NCBI RefSeq assembly: GCF_001665625.1
Contig: NZ_LZSY01000170.1
Location: 1-44,504 of the forward strand
Length of the DNA stretch: 44,504 nt
Reading direction: 5' to 3'
From: Mycolicibacterium peregrinum
Lineage (GTDB): Bacteria > Actinomycetota > Actinomycetes > Mycobacteriales > Mycobacteriaceae
In this document: positions 42,014 through 44,504 of the stretch, in pieces
How the letters are laid out: each line of letters opens with the position of its first letter
How positions within the stretch are numbered: the first letter of the stretch is position 1
The notes under the pieces: model-generated
Told to the model about the DNA's origin: nothing
The model's input: the letters and a program-made list of their open reading frames with translations, nothing else
Database searches by the model: none
Program-made: the position numbers and the translations under genes

Positions 42014-44047
42014 GTGAGTTACAACGCCGCAGACATCACCGAGCTCGACGATGTCCAGCACACCCGCCTGCGGCCGGCGGTCAACCTTGGTCTCGACGTG
42101 CTCAACACGGCGCTGCGTGAGCTGGTGGACAACGCGATCGAAGAGGTCGCCGATCCCAGCCACGGCGGGTCCACGGTCACCATCACCCTGCACGCCGACG
42201 GCTCGGTCAGCGTCGCCGACGACGGTCGCGGCCTTCCGGTCGACTCCGACCCCACCACCGGGAAGAACGGCATCGTCAAGACCCTGGGCACCGCGCGGGC
42301 CGGCGGCAAGTTCTCCGCGCACACCGACGCCACCAGCACCGGCGCCGGCCTGAACGGAATCGGCGCCGCGGCAGCGGTGTTCATCTCCGCCCGTACCGAC
42401 GTGACCGTACGCCGGGCCGGCAAGACCTACCTGCAGAGTTTCGGCGGCGGTTACCCCGGCACCTTCGAGGGCAAAGACTTCGACCCGAACGCGGAGTTCA
42501 CCCGCTCGGACACCCAGAAACTGCGTGGCACCGGCAACCGCAAGCCCGATGCGCACGGCACCACGGTGCGCATCCTGTTCGACGCGACGGTGGTGCCGGA
42601 CTCGACCGTGGACATCGGCGAGGTCCTGCTGCGGGCGCATGCCGCGGCGCGAATGTCGCCCGGGGTGCACCTGGTCGTCATCGACGAGGGTTGGCCCGGT
42701 GAGGAAGTCCCGCCCGCCCTGCTCGAACAGTTCAGCGGCCCGTGGGGCACCGACACCCTGCTGGACCTGATGTGCACCACCTCGGGCAATCCCCTGCCCG
42801 GCGTGCGTGCCGTCGTGGAAGGCCGCGGCGAGTACACCACCGGCCGCGGCCCGACCCCGTTCCGCTGGTCGTTGACCGCGGGCCCGGCCGAGCCGGCCAC
42901 CGTCGCCGCGTTCTGCAACACCGTGCGGACCCCCAACGGCGGATCCCACCTGACTGCCGCGATGAAGGGACTCTCCGAGGCCCTGGCCGACCGGGCGTCC
43001 CGCATCCGCGACCTGGGTCTGGCCAAGGGCGAGGACGGCCCGGAACCACAGGACTTCGTCGCCGTCACCGCCTTGGCCGTGGACACTCGAGCACCGGACG
43101 TGGCCTGGGACTCGCAGGCCAAGACGGCGGTGTCGTCGCGGTCGCTGAACGTCGCGATGGCCCCGGATGTCGCACGCAGCGTCACCATCTGGGCGGCGAA
43201 CCCCGCCAACAACGACGCGGTGTCGCTGTGGACCAAGCTGGCGCTGGAATCCGCCCGCGCGCGGCGCAGCGCCGAAGGCGCGAAGGCCCGCTCCCGCGCG
43301 GCATCGAAAGCCAAGGGGCTGGGGACGAACCTGTCGCTGCCGCCCAAGCTGCTCCCCAGCCGGGAGACCGGCCGCGGTTCGGGCGCCGAATTGTTCCTGT
43401 GCGAGGGCGATTCCGCGCTGGGCACCATCAAGGCCGCACGCGACGCCACGTTCCAGGCGGCCTTCCCGCTGAAAGGCAAGCCACCCAACGTCTATGGGTT
43501 TGCGCTGAGCAAGGCGCGGGCCAAAGATGAGTTCGACTCGATCGAACGCATCCTGGGCTGCGGCGTGCGCGATCACTGCGATCCGGAGCTGTGCCGCTAC
43601 GACCGGATCCTGTTCGCCTCCGACGCCGACCCCGACGGCGGCAACATCAACTCCAGCCTGATCTCGATGTTCCTCGACTTCTACCGGCCCCTCGTCGAGG
43701 CCGGGATGGTCTACGTGACGCTGCCGCCGCTGTTCGTGGTCAAGGACAGCCAGGACCGGATCTACTGCCAGGACGAGTCCGAACGCGACGCGGCCGTGGC
43801 GCAATTGAAAGCCACCTCGAAGCGCAAGGTGGAAGTGCAGCGCAACAAAGGCCTGGGCGAGATGGATGCCGACGATTTCTGGAACACCGTGCTGGATCCG
43901 CAGCGGCGCACCGTGATTCGAGTGAATCTCGACGACGGCGAAGCCAAGCTGCACCACACCCTGTTCGGCGGGCCGCCGGAAGGCCGGCGCACGTGGATGG
44001 CCGAAGTCGCCGCCCGTGTCGACACCGCAGCGCTCGACTTGACCTAG
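42014..44047 (+). CDS. topoN: GyrB-like subunit of an accessory type II topoisomerase (TopoN-like)
   Basis: A 677-residue GyrB/ParE-like protein. The GHKL ATPase has Asn40 (ELVDNAIEEV), DDGRGLPV and GAGLNGIGAAAAV. The transducer loop reads QAK (368-370) in place of the usual QTK. TOPRIM has EGDSAL (Glu464) and DADPDGG (Asp537), and AFPLKGKPPNVYGF follows. These fit the second type II topoisomerase described in M. smegmatis (TopoN/TopoM), not the housekeeping GyrB. GTG 42014 has GAAAGGA upstream. It is followed 11 bases later by its GyrA-like partner. Confidence 0.8.
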   Translation: MSYNAADITELDDVQHTRLRPAVNLGLDVLNTALRELVDNAIEEVADPSHGGSTVTITLHADGSVSVADDGRGLPVDSDPTTGKNGIVKTLGTARAGGKFSAHTDATSTGAGLNGIGAAAAVFISARTDVTVRRAGKTYLQSFGGGYPGTFEGKDFDPNAEFTRSDTQKLRGTGNRKPDAHGTTVRILFDATVVPDSTVDIGEVLLRAHAAARMSPGVHLVVIDEGWPGEEVPPALLEQFSGPWGTDTLLDLMCTTSGNPLPGVRAVVEGRGEYTTGRGPTPFRWSLTAGPAEPATVAAFCNTVRTPNGGSHLTAAMKGLSEALADRASRIRDLGLAKGEDGPEPQDFVAVTALAVDTRAPDVAWDSQAKTAVSSRSLNVAMAPDVARSVTIWAANPANNDAVSLWTKLALESARARRSAEGAKARSRAASKAKGLGTNLSLPPKLLPSRETGRGSGAELFLCEGDSALGTIKAARDATFQAAFPLKGKPPNVYGFALSKARAKDEFDSIERILGCGVRDHCDPELCRYDRILFASDADPDGGNINSSLISMFLDFYRPLVEAGMVYVTLPPLFVVKDSQDRIYCQDESERDAAVAQLKATSKRKVEVQRNKGLGEMDADDFWNTVLDPQRRTVIRVNLDDGEAKLHHTLFGGPPEGRRTWMAEVAARVDTAALDLT

Positions 44048-44058
44048 GAAGAAGTACT

Positions 44059-44349
44059 GTGACCGCCACCCTGGACGTTCCTGAGCAGAACCCTGACCTG
44101 GTGCTCGACCAGAGCGCCGATGACTACTGGAATCACTACCAGCTGACGTTCGCGCTCTACAGCGTCAGCGACCGCGCCATCCCCTCTGCATTCGACGGGC
44201 TCAAGCCGGGTCAGCGCCGCCTGCTCTACCAGATGCACGAGTCGAAACTGTTGCCCGGCAACAAACCGCAGAAGTCCTCGAAGATCTGCTCGGCGGTCAC
44301 CGGTAACCTGCACCCGCACGGTGGCGCATCGATGTACGGGGCCGCGGCG
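44059..44349 (+). CDS. topoM: GyrA-like subunit (TopoM-like), 5' fragment broken by a fold-back
   Basis: From GTG 44059, 97 codons are read before the sequence inverts: YWNHYQLTFALYSVSDRAIP, DGLKPGQRRLLYQM, SAVTGNLHPHGGASMYGAAA. The first segment and GNLHPHG match the start of the GyrA/ParC breakage-reunion domain; the catalytic Tyr would lie beyond the break. Bases 44350-44504 are the reverse complement of following and preceding coding sequence, so the frame read beyond 44349 is not real. The true continuation is visible on the minus strand as LMAAEFQRVKVIDGQGAFPRIQG. Confidence 0.75.
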
Positions 44350-44504
44350 GGAATGTCGCCCTGGATGCGGGGGAATGCGCCTTGTCCGTCAATGACTTTC
44401 ACGCGCTGGAACTCGGCGGCCATGAGCGCCGCGGCCCCGTACATCGATGCGCCACCGTGCGGGTGCAGGTTACCGGTGACCGCCGAGCAGATCTTCGAGG
44501 ACTT
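44272..44504. repeat. Perfect 78-bp inverted repeat: fold-back at the window end
   Basis: 44272-44349 is identical to the reverse complement of 44427-44504 with no mismatch, around a 77-base loop whose reverse complement continues the GyrA-like gene. It breaks a conserved coding sequence, so it is probably a chimera or contig-end artefact. Confidence 0.92.

Noticed and set aside
41780..43957. Long minus-strand open frame opposite the topoisomerase gene
   Set aside because: It is antisense to a conserved GyrB-like gene, and its Arg/Gly/His-rich product matches no family; long antisense frames are common in GC-rich genes.
44350..44504. Apparent continuation of the GyrA-like frame to the window end
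   Set aside because: This stretch is the reverse complement of the gene's own sequence, so the translated residues are artefactual.

Overview
The window is high-GC DNA with frequent GTG/TTG starts, ATGA/GTGA gene overlaps, F420/flavin luciferase-like oxidoreductases, fadD/ech-type lipid genes, small secreted mycobacterial-type proteins and a GyrB/GyrA-like pair resembling the accessory topoisomerase TopoN/TopoM of Mycobacterium smegmatis. This suggests a fast-growing environmental mycobacterium (Mycolicibacterium-like). No rRNA, tRNA, CRISPR array or prophage was seen.

Layout. 1-5.1 kb: tail of a DUF3237 gene, an HSL-type esterase, a secreted LIP-family lipase-like protein that lacks its nucleophile, an F420-type oxidoreductase, and a TetR/NmrA-like pair. 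5.3-10.6 kb: an Lrp/AsnC regulator divergent from an AceE-like E1, a short E2, a 103-aa coupled protein and an IclR regulator. 10.6-17.3 kb: an eroded accessory stretch with small secreted proteins, a frameshifted secreted-protein relic, two related AraC regulators, a Cys-nucleophile hydrolase, a lipoprotein with a duplicated motif, an IS21 istB relic and several clear hairpin terminators.

17.4-27.3 kb: a nine-gene minus-strand catabolic cluster (luciferase-like monooxygenase, two crotonases, acyl-CoA ligase, creatininase-family amidohydrolase, flavin reductase, degenerate RibBA-like protein, second acyl-CoA ligase, SDR). It faces a divergent TetR gene, with a perfect 16-bp AT-rich palindrome between them. 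This is the best candidate for an undescribed pathway: an FMN-dependent oxygenation, a ring or amide opening, then CoA activation and beta-oxidation-like steps, with a RibBA-like protein that has lost key catalytic residues.

28.2-34.3 kb: TauE exporter, AraC and MerR regulators, S9 peptidase coupled to a DUF3159 membrane protein, and a methyltransferase. 34.8-39.5 kb: a second catabolic operon (C-C or ester hydrolase, FAH-family, MBL-fold, carboxymuconolactone-decarboxylase-like) divergent from TetR with two inverted repeats between them. 39.6-44.5 kb: LysE exporter, alpha/beta hydrolase, SRPBCC protein and the TopoN/TopoM-like pair.

The last 233 bases fold back: 44272-44349 recurs as a perfect reverse complement at 44427-44504, so the GyrA-like gene is chimeric at the window edge, probably a contig-end artefact.
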